From Verrucomicrobiota bacterium (GTDB lineage Bacteria; Verrucomicrobiota; Verrucomicrobiia; Limisphaerales; JADLHS01): 34,563 bases of DNA. The translations under genes and the position numbers were made by a program. Location: NCBI GenBank assembly GCA_029573725.1, contig JAKQDQ010000089.1:1-34563 (forward strand). Reading direction: 5' to 3'. This document shows, one piece after another, positions 17,028 through 25,806 of the stretch (position 1 is its first letter; each line of letters starts with the position of its first letter). The notes under the pieces were generated by a model. That model saw only the letters and a list, made by a program, of their open reading frames with translations. It was not told where the DNA came from and did not search any database.

Positions 17028-18311
17028 ATGAATCCCGGCACCATTGAAATTCTGGCCACGGTATTTTTCGGGCTGGCCGTTTTGCACACGTTTTGCGTGA
17101 AACGCTTTGTGCATTGGGCGCATCATTACCCGGCAGATTCGGCCGCCCGCCAGTTCCTCCACTTCTTGTCGGAGACCGAGGTGGTGTTTGGGCTGTGGGC
17201 GGCCGCGTTGTTTCTGGGGATTGCCTGCATTGAACGATCGCTGGGCGCGGCGGTGGCGTATATTGATTCGCTGAATTTCAACGAGCCCAAGTTTGTCTTT
17301 GTCATCATGGTGATGGCGGCAACGCGCCCGGTCGTGAAGCTGGCCGAATCACTCATCAGCGGAGTGGCCCGGCTGCTGCCTTGGTCGGAGGGGATTTCCT
17401 TCTATCTGGGGGCGCTGATCCTCGGGCCGCTGCTGGGCTCGTTCATTACCGAACCGGCGGCCATGACCTTGCTGGCGCTGATCTTGAAGGAGCGCTATTT
17501 CGATCAGGGTATCAGCCGGCGCTGCGCCTATGCCACGCTGGGTTTGCTGTTTGTGAACATTTCCATTGGCGGCACGCTGACGCATTTTGCGGCGCCTCCG
17601 GTCCTGATGGTGGCCGCGAAGTGGGATTGGAATCTCAGTTTCATGTTTCTGCATTTCGGCTGGCGTGCCGCGTCGGCATGTCTGGTGTCGGGCGGAGTCA
17701 TCGCGTGGATCTTTCGCGCCGAGCTCAAGCATATCGGCGCCGGCCCGAAATCCGGCGACCGGGTGCCGATCATTTTGACCCTGTGGCATCTGGCGGCCCT
17801 GGCGCTGGTGGTGGTTTTTGCGCATCATCCCGATGTGTTTTTCGGCGTTTTTGTCCTGTTCCTGGGGGTGGTGGGCGCGACTGCCAGACACCAGAGCAAA
17901 CTGCAATTGCGGGAGGGATTGTTGGTCGGCTTCTTCCTCGCGGGACTGGTCACCCTGGGGTCGTTGCAAACCTACTGGCTCAAACCGCTCCTGCACAGCC
18001 TGGATGGCAGCGGATTATATTTTGGCGCGACCGGATTGACGGCGGTGACGGATAATGCGGCGCTGACCTACCTCGGGACGCTGGTGACCGATCTTTCTGA
18101 TGAACTGAAATATGCGCTGGTCGCGGGGGCGGTCACCGGAGGCGGCCTGACGGTGATCGCGAACGCGCCGAATCCGGCAGGCGTGGGGATCTTGCGTGGT
18201 GCGCGGGTGTTTGCCGGGGAGGGGATCAGCCCGCTGGGGCTGTTTCTGGGCGCGCTGTTTCCAACGTTCGTGGCCATCTTTTTCTTCTGGGTGATTCACT
18301 GGTTGATCTGA
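17028..18311 (+). CDS. Putative Na+/H+ antiporter (PF07399-type)
   Basis: A 427-residue polytopic membrane protein with about ten to twelve hydrophobic segments. It resembles the putative Na+/H+ antiporter family Na_H_antiport_3. Characteristic pieces are VMAATRPVVKLAE, ITEPAAMTLLALIL, NISIGGTLTHFAAPPVLMVA and, near the end, GLTAVTDNAALTYLGTLV and GGGLTVIANAPNPAG. The two internally similar blocks with unwound Gly/Pro/Asn motifs fit the ion transporter superfamily inverted-repeat fold. Transport of Na+ has been predicted rather than broadly shown for this family. It starts 98 bp after the GT9 gene on the same strand. The C-rich/G-rich gap to the convergent GT2 gene (18312-18365) could form a GC hairpin, but has no U tract. 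Confidence 0.82.
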   Translation: MNPGTIEILATVFFGLAVLHTFCVKRFVHWAHHYPADSAARQFLHFLSETEVVFGLWAAALFLGIACIERSLGAAVAYIDSLNFNEPKFVFVIMVMAATRPVVKLAESLISGVARLLPWSEGISFYLGALILGPLLGSFITEPAAMTLLALILKERYFDQGISRRCAYATLGLLFVNISIGGTLTHFAAPPVLMVAAKWDWNLSFMFLHFGWRAASACLVSGGVIAWIFRAELKHIGAGPKSGDRVPIILTLWHLAALALVVVFAHHPDVFFGVFVLFLGVVGATARHQSKLQLREGLLVGFFLAGLVTLGSLQTYWLKPLLHSLDGSGLYFGATGLTAVTDNAALTYLGTLVTDLSDELKYALVAGAVTGGGLTVIANAPNPAGVGILRGARVFAGEGISPLGLFLGALFPTFVAIFFFWVIHWLI

Positions 18312-18365
18312 CCTCCGGATGGGGCGGCGGCCGGGACCAAAGTTTCGTCGCCGCGGCCGGGCCGT

Positions 18366-19127
18366 TCAACGTCGTCCGTCATACCAGGCAAAGCACGCCT
18401 GCTTGTTGCGCATGGCCTGGTGTGGTCGGAACAGGGCGTATAACAAGAACCCCAACAGTTCACGCCCGGAATAGAGATGCATTTTGCGATCCGAAGTGAG
18501 GAGGGGATGCCGGTGCAGAATGAGGATGCGGCGTTGGGTTTCCCGTGCCCGCGGCCGCAGCCGGCGGCTTAAATCCAGTTCTTCGCCGGTGAACAGTTCC
18601 TCGCTGAATCCGCCGATTTGCATGAAGGTTGATTTTTCAATGAAGATGAATGAACCCGCCAGCAGGCGCCGGGCGCGGCTCAACCAGTTCCAACCGCGGG
18701 TCAGCCAGTGCGCGGCGCGGTGCCGGCCCTGCAGTTGCAGGGTGCAACCACCGGCCAGGCAGCGGCCGGAGCGGATCGCAGCAGCGACCTCGGCGAAGAG
18801 TGCCGCGCTTGGCAGCGAGTCGGCATCAATGAACAGCAGCCAGGCGCCGGTGGCGGCGGCGGCCCCGCGGTTGCGCGCGCGCGCGATTTGATTGATGGGC
18901 TCAAAGACCACCCTGGCCCCCTGCGCGGCGGCAATGGCCGCCGTGGCGTCAGTGGAGTTGTTGTCGCAGACGATCAATTCTGTCGTGAATCCCGCAGCCG
19001 CCAACGCGGAACAATTCTGCTGGATGGTTTGCAGCGTGCGCTCCAGCAATCGCGCTTCGTTGTAGGCCGGAATGACGATGGATATTCGCAACGCTCCAGC
19101 TTGCGTCACACCGCGCCAAACGTCCAT
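18366..19127 (-). CDS. Glycosyltransferase family 2
   Basis: A 253-residue GT-A glycosyltransferase. ISIVIPAYNEARLLERTL near residue 16 opens the fold. DNNSTDAT is the nucleotide-binding segment, FIDADSLPS carries the metal-binding DxD-type motif, and GEELDLSRRL corresponds to the ED motif with the catalytic base. There is no long C-terminal membrane domain, although a hydrophobic stretch (LLGFLLYALFRP) near the C-terminus may associate with the membrane. Substrate unknown; likely polysaccharide or glycolipid synthesis. The N-terminal 15 residues before the fold are slightly longer than usual, so a later start is possible. It is divergent from rdgB. Confidence 0.85.
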   Translation of the reverse strand: MDVWRGVTQAGALRISIVIPAYNEARLLERTLQTIQQNCSALAAAGFTTELIVCDNNSTDATAAIAAAQGARVVFEPINQIARARNRGAAAATGAWLLFIDADSLPSAALFAEVAAAIRSGRCLAGGCTLQLQGRHRAAHWLTRGWNWLSRARRLLAGSFIFIEKSTFMQIGGFSEELFTGEELDLSRRLRPRARETQRRILILHRHPLLTSDRKMHLYSGRELLGFLLYALFRPHQAMRNKQACFAWYDGRR

Positions 19128-19264
19128 CCGAAACCGGCAGCGCTGATGACCTGGGCGCGTCCGGTTTCCCGGCGCGGGAGGAGTGGCGGGGAGGGATGGG
19201 GCATTGGCGCGGCCGGTCGCGGTTGCGAGATTGCGTTGCGCGGGTCAATCCGGTTTCATGGCGC

Positions 19265-19933
19265 ATGGTGACGTTGCTGATCGCCACGCACAATCTGCAC
19301 AAAGTCGAGGAAATTCAGAGTCGGTTGGGGCCGGCATACCGCTGCCGGCATCTGGCGGAGTTTTCCGGAGTACCGACGGTGATTGAAGATGCCGCCACTT
19401 TTGCGGGCAACGCGGTGAAGAAGGCCGCGACCCTGGCAGCCTGGTGGTTCAATACGCAAGCCGCTTCGCGTCTGGACTTCCTTCTGGCCGATGATTCTGG
19501 ACTGGAGGTGGATGCGCTGGCCGGCGCGCCGGGAGTCCGTTCCGCCCGTTTTGCGGCCCAGACTCTGGACATTGCGGAGAAGGCGACGGATGCGGACAAC
19601 AATGCGCGTCTGCTGACGTTGATGCAGGCGGTGCCAGCAGGGCGGCGGACGGCGCGGTTCAAATGCGTGCTGGCTTTGATGCGCGCCGGCACGGGAGGCT
19701 CACCACCCGCGGGATCGCCGGAATTGTTCACCGGCACTTGTGAAGGCTGGATTGCCTTTGCCTGTCGCGGGCAGGCCGGCTTTGGTTACGATCCCTTGTT
19801 CGTGCCCCAAGGATACGACCAGTCGTTTGCGGAACTGGGGCTGCCGGTGAAAAACCAGCTCAGCCACCGCGCCCGGGCCTTGGAAAGCCTGCACGCCTGG
19901 TTGCAAACGCACGGTCAGCGGCGCAACCGGTAG
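19265..19933 (+). CDS. rdgB: XTP/dITP diphosphatase (non-canonical purine NTP pyrophosphatase)
   Basis: A 222-residue homologue of RdgB/HAM1/ITPase. It hydrolyses dITP, ITP and XTP to monophosphates and keeps deaminated purines out of DNA and RNA. Motifs in order are LIATHNLHKVEEI (6-18, substrate binding), ADDSGLEVDALAGAPGVRSARFA (75-97, with the catalytic Asp), GFGYDPLFVP and SHRARAL near the C-terminus. The ATG at 19265 puts the first motif at the N-terminus as in the family. The 3' end overlaps the convergent cyclophilin gene by 19 bp. Confidence 0.93.
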   Translation: MVTLLIATHNLHKVEEIQSRLGPAYRCRHLAEFSGVPTVIEDAATFAGNAVKKAATLAAWWFNTQAASRLDFLLADDSGLEVDALAGAPGVRSARFAAQTLDIAEKATDADNNARLLTLMQAVPAGRRTARFKCVLALMRAGTGGSPPAGSPELFTGTCEGWIAFACRGQAGFGYDPLFVPQGYDQSFAELGLPVKNQLSHRARALESLHAWLQTHGQRRNR

Positions 19934-21642
19934 AAGGTTGCCGGTTGTGCCGTCCCGTTGGTCAGCCACATTTCGTAACCGTTCAGCGTCGGGAATTCCG
20001 GCAAATTGGCCCAGACACCCGCCTCTAAATTGGTGCAGATTTGGAGCCGGTAATCGGTGGCCCATGCGGGCCAGCACAACACCGGGGCCGTGTCCGGCCA
20101 GGCGAGCCTCAGTCTTGGGGGCACGTGGGCCCGGCTTAGTACTTCCGTGGTTGCGCCCTGGACGCTTTGGATGCGGATGCGGATGGGGTAATGCCCGGAG
20201 CGCAGGTATGTGTGCGAGCCACGCACCTCCTTGAGCCCGCCGCCGCCGGCCACAACCGCATTGGTGGTCAGGGTGTTGTCGCCCCAGTTGATGACGGCGG
20301 AAAAGCTGCCGGGCAGGCTGTCCGGAATGCCGTTGGTAAACGTGGCCAGCAATTGGTCGCTGAACTCCTGTTGGGGCTGGGCGACGAACGTGGCCGGCGT
20401 GGCGTGAATCGCGGTGTCCCCCACGACGAAGCGGAAATGCTGCCAGTCATACGGCGGCCAGAGGTGCGCAGGAAAAAACTGATAGTAGGTGAGCCAGTCG
20501 GGGCTGCGGCTCACCACCAGCTGGTAGTCCACCACGCCGCTGAAGTTTTGGTTGGGCGCCAGAATCATCTGCAACTGGTCGCCCACAATGGCAAAAGTCG
20601 TGTTGGTGGCCGAGCCGTCGTACGGCAGTGGAAACCAGCTGTAAGGCTGCCCTTCAAGGTCGGTGACCGAAAAAAAGTTGGTGAGCTTTCCGTTCACCGG
20701 ACACAGGAGATTGAGATTTGGAGGAGGATTGAGAAAAGGTGGCGTGACGTTCGCCGCATCGCTGACGGTGGTCGCGGTGAAGTGATTGGTGACCCGCCCC
20801 CCGGGAGTGTCGTCGTCCGCGACGACCTGGATCGTGCTGCTGACGCCCGCCGCGTTGGGGCCGGTCAGGGTGATGACCGTGTCCGTGTAATTCGTAACAA
20901 AGGACGCGCGCGTGATGATCACGTCGGCCAGCGGCCGATCACTGGCATTGCGCGGAGTGTTGACCACGTTGGTGAGGACCGGGAATCCGCGCAACAGCTG
21001 TCCGAACAGCGTGTGTTTGAAGTCGAGGAAGCGTTGCGCGCCCTCGGTGATGAAGAATTGGGAGCCGCAGGTGTCCTTGCCGGAATTGGCCAGCGCCAGC
21101 TGACCGTTGCCGCTGAAAATTGCGCGCGCATGGAATTCGTCGTCGTAACGAAAAACCGGGCCGCCCATGCCGTTGGTGGCCGGATCGCCACCCTGCATCA
21201 TGAAACCGGGAATGACCCGGTGGAAAATGGTGGTGGCGTCAAAGAAGCCGCTCAGGGTCAGGCCTTGAAACACCTCCACCGCGCGCGGGGCGCGATCCCG
21301 CAACAGCTGAAAGGTCAGGTCGCCCACATTGGTCACGGTGACGGTACCGCCGCGAAACGGGGTGGCGTAGGCGCCCGGGGCGCCGGCCGGTGCGGCCTGG
21401 GCGACGGACAGTTTCCAAAACGGGTTGTTGGTGTGCACCTCGACGCTGATTTGCGGGTGGCTGCTGGTGACCGTGTAGCGCAACGGCCGACCGGAGAGTG
21501 AGGTGGCGGTCACCGGCAAGGTCCGGGACTTGCCCGCGGGGACGGTGACGTCGGGGACGGGATCCAGGACTGGTGCGGCCGGCGCGGGCGCGAGCAGGGT
21601 TGTGAGGGTCAGAATTCCGAGGCCGATTTTACGACATGGCAT
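19915..21642 (-). CDS. Secreted cyclophilin-type peptidyl-prolyl isomerase with extra beta-sandwich domains
   Basis: A 575-residue exported protein with a signal peptide (about 1-23, ending near PAPAAP). A short Ig-like N-terminal region (about 25-75) is followed by a cyclophilin domain (about 95-255) with IFHRVIPGFMMQGGDP, the catalytic Arg in HRV, and DTCGSQFFITEG. The C-terminal 300 residues are not isomerase: they include a stretch resembling Ig/cadherin-like beta domains (NFSGVVDYQLVVS) and a PKD-like segment (FSAVINWGDNTLT, GSHTYLRSGHYPIRI). The protein ends with a short module often seen at the C-terminus of verrucomicrobial secreted proteins (YRLQICTNLEAGVWANL ... FYRLRR). It probably assists folding of envelope or extracellular proteins. 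No cysteine or membrane anchor was seen beyond the signal. Confidence 0.87.
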   Translation of the reverse strand: MPCRKIGLGILTLTTLLAPAPAAPVLDPVPDVTVPAGKSRTLPVTATSLSGRPLRYTVTSSHPQISVEVHTNNPFWKLSVAQAAPAGAPGAYATPFRGGTVTVTNVGDLTFQLLRDRAPRAVEVFQGLTLSGFFDATTIFHRVIPGFMMQGGDPATNGMGGPVFRYDDEFHARAIFSGNGQLALANSGKDTCGSQFFITEGAQRFLDFKHTLFGQLLRGFPVLTNVVNTPRNASDRPLADVIITRASFVTNYTDTVITLTGPNAAGVSSTIQVVADDDTPGGRVTNHFTATTVSDAANVTPPFLNPPPNLNLLCPVNGKLTNFFSVTDLEGQPYSWFPLPYDGSATNTTFAIVGDQLQMILAPNQNFSGVVDYQLVVSRSPDWLTYYQFFPAHLWPPYDWQHFRFVVGDTAIHATPATFVAQPQQEFSDQLLATFTNGIPDSLPGSFSAVINWGDNTLTTNAVVAGGGGLKEVRGSHTYLRSGHYPIRIRIQSVQGATTEVLSRAHVPPRLRLAWPDTAPVLCWPAWATDYRLQICTNLEAGVWANLPEFPTLNGYEMWLTNGTAQPATFYRLRR

Positions 21643-21682
21643 ACGCGGACGAATATACGCGGGTCTGAAAAAAAATCATCTG

Positions 21683-22465
21683 CTACCTGGGCCGCGGCAA
21701 CTGGGCATGGACCAGGCCGTTGCTGGCCACCATGCGGATTTGCCGGCGGCCCGGAATGGTTTGCGTCCAAAATTTTCCGCCGGCGCGTTCGACGATCAGG
21801 CCGCCGGCGGCCACATCCCAAAGGCTCACCCCGCGTTCGAGATACGCATCGAAACGGCCGCTGGCCACGTAGGCCAGACCGAGCGCCGCCGCACCCATCA
21901 TCCGCATTTTCCGGACGCGTCGCGCCATCCGGATGAAATCGGGCAGGGCACGTTGCAGGCTGTGGCGGCTCTTGGCAAAGCCCACGCAAACAATGCACTC
22001 CCGCAACTGCCGGCGGGGACTCACCTGAATCCGGCGGCCGTTCAGGCGGGCCGGACCGTTTTGCGTGGCCGTCCAGATTTCATCCGTGAACGGGTCGTAA
22101 ATCACGCCGAGGCGGGTGGCATAAGCGCCCGCCGGCTCACGCTGCTGCAGGGCGATGGACACGCAGGCATGGGGAATGCCGTAGGCGAAATTGACCGTGC
22201 CATCAATCGGATCCACCACCCAGCGCCAGGCGGCGTCGGCAGCCCCGGAAGCGCCTTCTTCTCCCAGCAGGGAAATTCCGGGAAACGCGCGGCGCAGTTG
22301 CTTTTCAATCCGCTGCTGGCAGCGGACATCCAGATCAAGTTTGATGTCGTGCGCAGTCATGGCGTTCACCTTTTTGGGACGCCGCCAGTTTTGTCGCATC
22401 AATTGCCCCGCCGCGCGCGCGGCCCGTTCGGCCACGGCCAGGGCCCGGCTCAAATCCACATTCAT
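21683..22465 (-). CDS. suhB: Inositol-monophosphatase-family phosphatase
   Basis: A 260-residue Mg2+-dependent phosphatase of the IMPase superfamily. The metal ligands are in GEEG (68-71) and DPIDGTVNF (85-93, a variant of DPLDGTxNF). LWDVAAGGLIVERAGG near the C-terminus is the third conserved motif. The substrate could be myo-inositol-1-phosphate, or the protein could be a SuhB-like factor; histidinol-phosphate phosphatase and 3'-phosphoadenosine phosphatase relatives share these motifs, so the symbol is tentative. The ATG at 22465 gives the normal family length; the frame is open 82 codons further upstream, but that part is low-complexity. It lies 110 bp after the RND pump gene on the same strand. 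Confidence 0.85.
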   Translation of the reverse strand: MNVDLSRALAVAERAARAAGQLMRQNWRRPKKVNAMTAHDIKLDLDVRCQQRIEKQLRRAFPGISLLGEEGASGAADAAWRWVVDPIDGTVNFAYGIPHACVSIALQQREPAGAYATRLGVIYDPFTDEIWTATQNGPARLNGRRIQVSPRRQLRECIVCVGFAKSRHSLQRALPDFIRMARRVRKMRMMGAAALGLAYVASGRFDAYLERGVSLWDVAAGGLIVERAGGKFWTQTIPGRRQIRMVASNGLVHAQLPRPR

Positions 22466-22575
22466 GAACCGCCAGTTTACCGGACCGCGGGCGGGAAGCG
22501 AGATCAAGTTTCCGGCCCCCCCCGGGGCGTGGTGGCGGTCGGCGGGCGAAGGGCGCGGGCAGGTGGACGCTGCCC

Positions 22576-25500
22576 TCACACCGCGGCGGCCGGTGGATCC
22601 GCTGCCGGCAGTTCCGGACGCAAGCGCCAGTGCTTCCACTGAAATTTTTGTGCCAGGTCGTCCAGCAGCGAATAGGCCACGGGAGTGACAATCAACGTGA
22701 GCAGCAGGCAAAGCGCCTGCCCGCCGATCACCACCACCGCGACCGCGCGGCGTTCTTCGGCGCCGGGACCGGTGCCCAGCGCCAGCGGCAACATGCCCGC
22801 AATGAGTGTCAACGTGGTCATCAAGATCGGGCGCAGGCGCTCGCGATTGCCCTGCAAAATGGCGGCGGCGCGTTCCAGACCGGCTTCGCGCAGCTTGTTC
22901 ATGTGATCAATCTGCAGGATTGCATTTTTCTTCACGACGCCAAACAGCACGAGCAGCCCCAGCGCGGAGTACAGGTTGATGGTTTGATTCGCCAGCAACA
23001 GCGAGACAAAGGCAAAGGGCACGGACAACGGCAGCGAGAGCAAAATTGTGAACGGGTGAATCAGACTTTCAAACTGGGAGGCCAGAATGATGTACATCAG
23101 GATGACCGAGAGCAGGAATGCCCAGAGAAATTCGTTGAAGGTGCGTTCCAGTTCACGGGCGCGGCCGGAAACGCGGGTCGAGTAGCCGGTTGGCAAGCCC
23201 ATGCGGGCCACCTCGGCGCGCAGCGCCGCGATCCGGTCCGCTTGCGCGTAGCCCGGCGCCACCGCCGCGCGCAAGCTGACCTGGCGTTGCCGGTCCAGCC
23301 GGTCAATGCGCGAGGCGGCCTGGGTGGGGGCCAGGGTCACCACGTTGTCCAGGCGCACCAGGCCGCTCTGACTGCGGCGCGAGGGCACGTAGAGCCGGGC
23401 AATGGCCCGGGCATCCCCGCGATCGCTTTCCCGCAGCCGCACCTGCACGTCGTAATCCTCGTTCATCGTCTCGTCGCGAAAGCGGGTGACCCGATCTTCG
23501 CCGCCCACCATGATGCGCAGCGCCGTGGCGATGTCCTCGGTGTCCACGCCGAGGTTGGCGGCCCGTTCACGGTCAATGGCCACGTGCAGTTCCGGCTTGT
23601 CGAGCTTCAACGTGATGTCCGCATCCTGCAACCCCAGCTCCGGCGCTTTTTTGCGCAGGCGCTCCGCGTAGTCGTACAGGACATCCAGGTCCGGCCCCAA
23701 CAGCGCGAAGTCAATGTCGAAGTTCGGTCCGCCGCCCACGAACGTCTGCGGGTTCCGCACCATGAACCGGATGTCCGGGATCCGGCGCAACCGCCGGCGA
23801 ATCTCCTGCTGCACGTCCCGTTGACTGTAGTTGCCGCGCCACGCCGCCCACGGCGGCCAGTGCAGCAGGCGTTTCCAGCCAAAGGTGCGCTCCTCGTGCG
23901 GCACCAGCCGGACGAAAAAGTTGGCGCTGTTCAGTCCGCCCAGAAAGCTGTTCCCCACCGAACTTAAAACCGATTGCACCCCCGGCACCTGACGAATTTC
24001 ATTCTCCGCGCGCAGTGCCACCTCCTTGATCGCCCCCAGCCCCGTGCCCTCCGCAGTGGTGATTTGCACGTCGAACTCGCCCTCGTCCACGTTGCTGGGC
24101 AGGTATTCCTGCCGGACCATCTGGTAGAGCGGGACGGAGGAAGCCATGACGAGTCCCGCCAGACCGGCCACCAGCCAGCGATGTTGCAGGGCGGCGCGGA
24201 GCAGGAACGTGTACCGCCGGTCAATCCAACGATAAAAACCGCCACGCGACTTGGGGGCGGCGCTGGTGGAGGTGCCGGGGTCGGGCGCATCGCCGGCCGC
24301 CGGCCCTGGGGAGGGGGATTTTACACGGAGCAGCCGCGCGCTCATCATGGGCGTCAGGGTGAAGGACACCAGCAAACTCACCAGGATGGACACTGCGGAA
24401 GTCAGTCCGAACTGGTAGAGGAAGCGCCCGGAAATGCTCGACATGAAGGAGACCGGCACGAAGATCACCACCAAACTGAAAGTGGTGGCCATCACCGCCA
24501 GGCCGATTTCCGCCGTGGCGGCCTTGGCAGCCTGGAAGGGCGGCATGCGCTTTTCCTCGATGAACCGGAAGATGTTCTCCAGGACCACAATGGCGTCATC
24601 AATCACGATGCCGACCATCAGCACCAGGGCGAGCATGGTGACGCTGTTCAAGGTGAATCCCAGCGCCTTCATCATCCCGAACGCCGCGATCACGGAGGCG
24701 GGAATGGCCACGGCGGCGATGATGGTGGCGCGCCAGTTCCGCATGAACAGGAGCACGACCAGACACGCCAAAATGCTGCCGAGCACAAGGTGGACTTTGA
24801 TTTCGTGCAACGCCTCGTAAATGTAGTTGGACTGGTCGCGAATGACCTCCAGCCGGAGGTCGGTGGGAAGCTGGGGACGCAGGTGTTCCAGCCGCTGTTT
24901 CACTCCCTCGATGACCGCGACCGTGTTGGCGCCGGACTGGCGGATCACTTCCAGCGTGACATTGAATTTGCCGTCGAGGCGGGACACGCTGCGTTCCTCC
25001 TTGGTGCCATCCTCGGCCCAGCCGATGTCGCGCACCCGGATTGGGGAACCGTTGCGGGTGGCAACCACCAGGTCGTTGAACGCCCCGGCGTTTTCCAGGC
25101 GGCCCATGGTGCGCAGGGACATTTCGCGCTCCGCGGTGGTGACGTTGCCGCCTGGAGTGTTGGCGTTCTGCCGGTCCACGGCGGTGCGCACGGCGGTGAC
25201 GGGCAGTTGGTAGGCGGCAAGCCGGTGGGCATCCACCCAGATGTTGATGGCGCGCTCCAGGCCGCCAATGATCCGCACTTCGCCAACGCCGGGGGAACGC
25301 TCGATCTGGGTCTTGATGATCTTGTCGGCGATTTCGTTCAGCTCGCGCCGGGAGCGGTCGCCGGACAAGGAAATGGAGAGCACCGGTTGTTGATCGGGAT
25401 CGGACTTGGAGATGGTGGGCGGATCCATGTCGCGCGGCAGGGTGCGCACCACGGTCGCGACGCGATCCCGCACGTCCTGCGCCGCGATGTCAATATTCCG

Positions 25501-25797
25501 ATTGAGGTTGAAGGTGGTGATGATGAATGCGCTGCCCGATCCGCAAATGGAACGCAGTTCATCAATGCCTTCAATCGTATTGACCACTTCTTCGATGGGC
25601 TGCGCCACGTTCGATTCCATTTCCCCGGGCGAGGAGCCCGGCAGGCGCGCGTTGATGCGCACCACGGGAACGTCCACCGAGGGGAAGCGATCCACGCCCA
25701 GATTCAGGTATCCCGCTGCGCCGACGACCACCAGCGAGAGCACGATCATCATCGCAAAAACCGGCCGCCGGATGCAGATTTCAGCTAATTTTTGCAT
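22576..25797 (-). CDS. RND-family multidrug efflux transporter (inner-membrane pump)
   Basis: A 1073-residue proton-driven pump of the AcrB/MdtB/MexF-like hydrophobe/amphiphile efflux family. The first transmembrane helix starts at residue 12 (VFAMMIVLSLVVVGAAGYL). The large periplasmic porter loops lie at about 33-335 and 560-860. The essential proton-relay aspartates are present as GIVIDDAIVV (Asp400, Asp401), and the partner lysine as LFGVVKKNAIL (Lys956/957). An unusual hydrophilic Pro/Ser-rich linker (about 495-520, PSPGPAAGDAPDPGTSTSAA) separates the halves. It lies 9 bp downstream of the adaptor gene, so the two form an operon. No outer-membrane TolC-like gene is adjacent; it must be supplied elsewhere. 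Confidence 0.95.
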   Translation of the reverse strand: MQKLAEICIRRPVFAMMIVLSLVVVGAAGYLNLGVDRFPSVDVPVVRINARLPGSSPGEMESNVAQPIEEVVNTIEGIDELRSICGSGSAFIITTFNLNRNIDIAAQDVRDRVATVVRTLPRDMDPPTISKSDPDQQPVLSISLSGDRSRRELNEIADKIIKTQIERSPGVGEVRIIGGLERAINIWVDAHRLAAYQLPVTAVRTAVDRQNANTPGGNVTTAEREMSLRTMGRLENAGAFNDLVVATRNGSPIRVRDIGWAEDGTKEERSVSRLDGKFNVTLEVIRQSGANTVAVIEGVKQRLEHLRPQLPTDLRLEVIRDQSNYIYEALHEIKVHLVLGSILACLVVLLFMRNWRATIIAAVAIPASVIAAFGMMKALGFTLNSVTMLALVLMVGIVIDDAIVVLENIFRFIEEKRMPPFQAAKAATAEIGLAVMATTFSLVVIFVPVSFMSSISGRFLYQFGLTSAVSILVSLLVSFTLTPMMSARLLRVKSPSPGPAAGDAPDPGTSTSAAPKSRGGFYRWIDRRYTFLLRAALQHRWLVAGLAGLVMASSVPLYQMVRQEYLPSNVDEGEFDVQITTAEGTGLGAIKEVALRAENEIRQVPGVQSVLSSVGNSFLGGLNSANFFVRLVPHEERTFGWKRLLHWPPWAAWRGNYSQRDVQQEIRRRLRRIPDIRFMVRNPQTFVGGGPNFDIDFALLGPDLDVLYDYAERLRKKAPELGLQDADITLKLDKPELHVAIDRERAANLGVDTEDIATALRIMVGGEDRVTRFRDETMNEDYDVQVRLRESDRGDARAIARLYVPSRRSQSGLVRLDNVVTLAPTQAASRIDRLDRQRQVSLRAAVAPGYAQADRIAALRAEVARMGLPTGYSTRVSGRARELERTFNEFLWAFLLSVILMYIILASQFESLIHPFTILLSLPLSVPFAFVSLLLANQTINLYSALGLLVLFGVVKKNAILQIDHMNKLREAGLERAAAILQGNRERLRPILMTTLTLIAGMLPLALGTGPGAEERRAVAVVVIGGQALCLLLTLIVTPVAYSLLDDLAQKFQWKHWRLRPELPAADPPAAAV

Positions 25798-25806
25798 CAG
25801 ACCAGG

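Noticed and set aside
18312..18365. Possible bidirectional terminator between the antiporter and GT2 genes
   Set aside because: GC inverted segments exist, but there is no U tract on either strand and the stem is interrupted.
20167..21501. 444-codon plus-strand frame opposite the cyclophilin gene
   Set aside because: No domain resemblance and fully antisense to a secreted protein with a clear signal peptide and catalytic motifs.
23974..25788. 604-codon plus-strand frame opposite the RND pump
   Set aside because: His/Gln/Gly-rich translation typical of an antisense shadow; the pump reading is certain.
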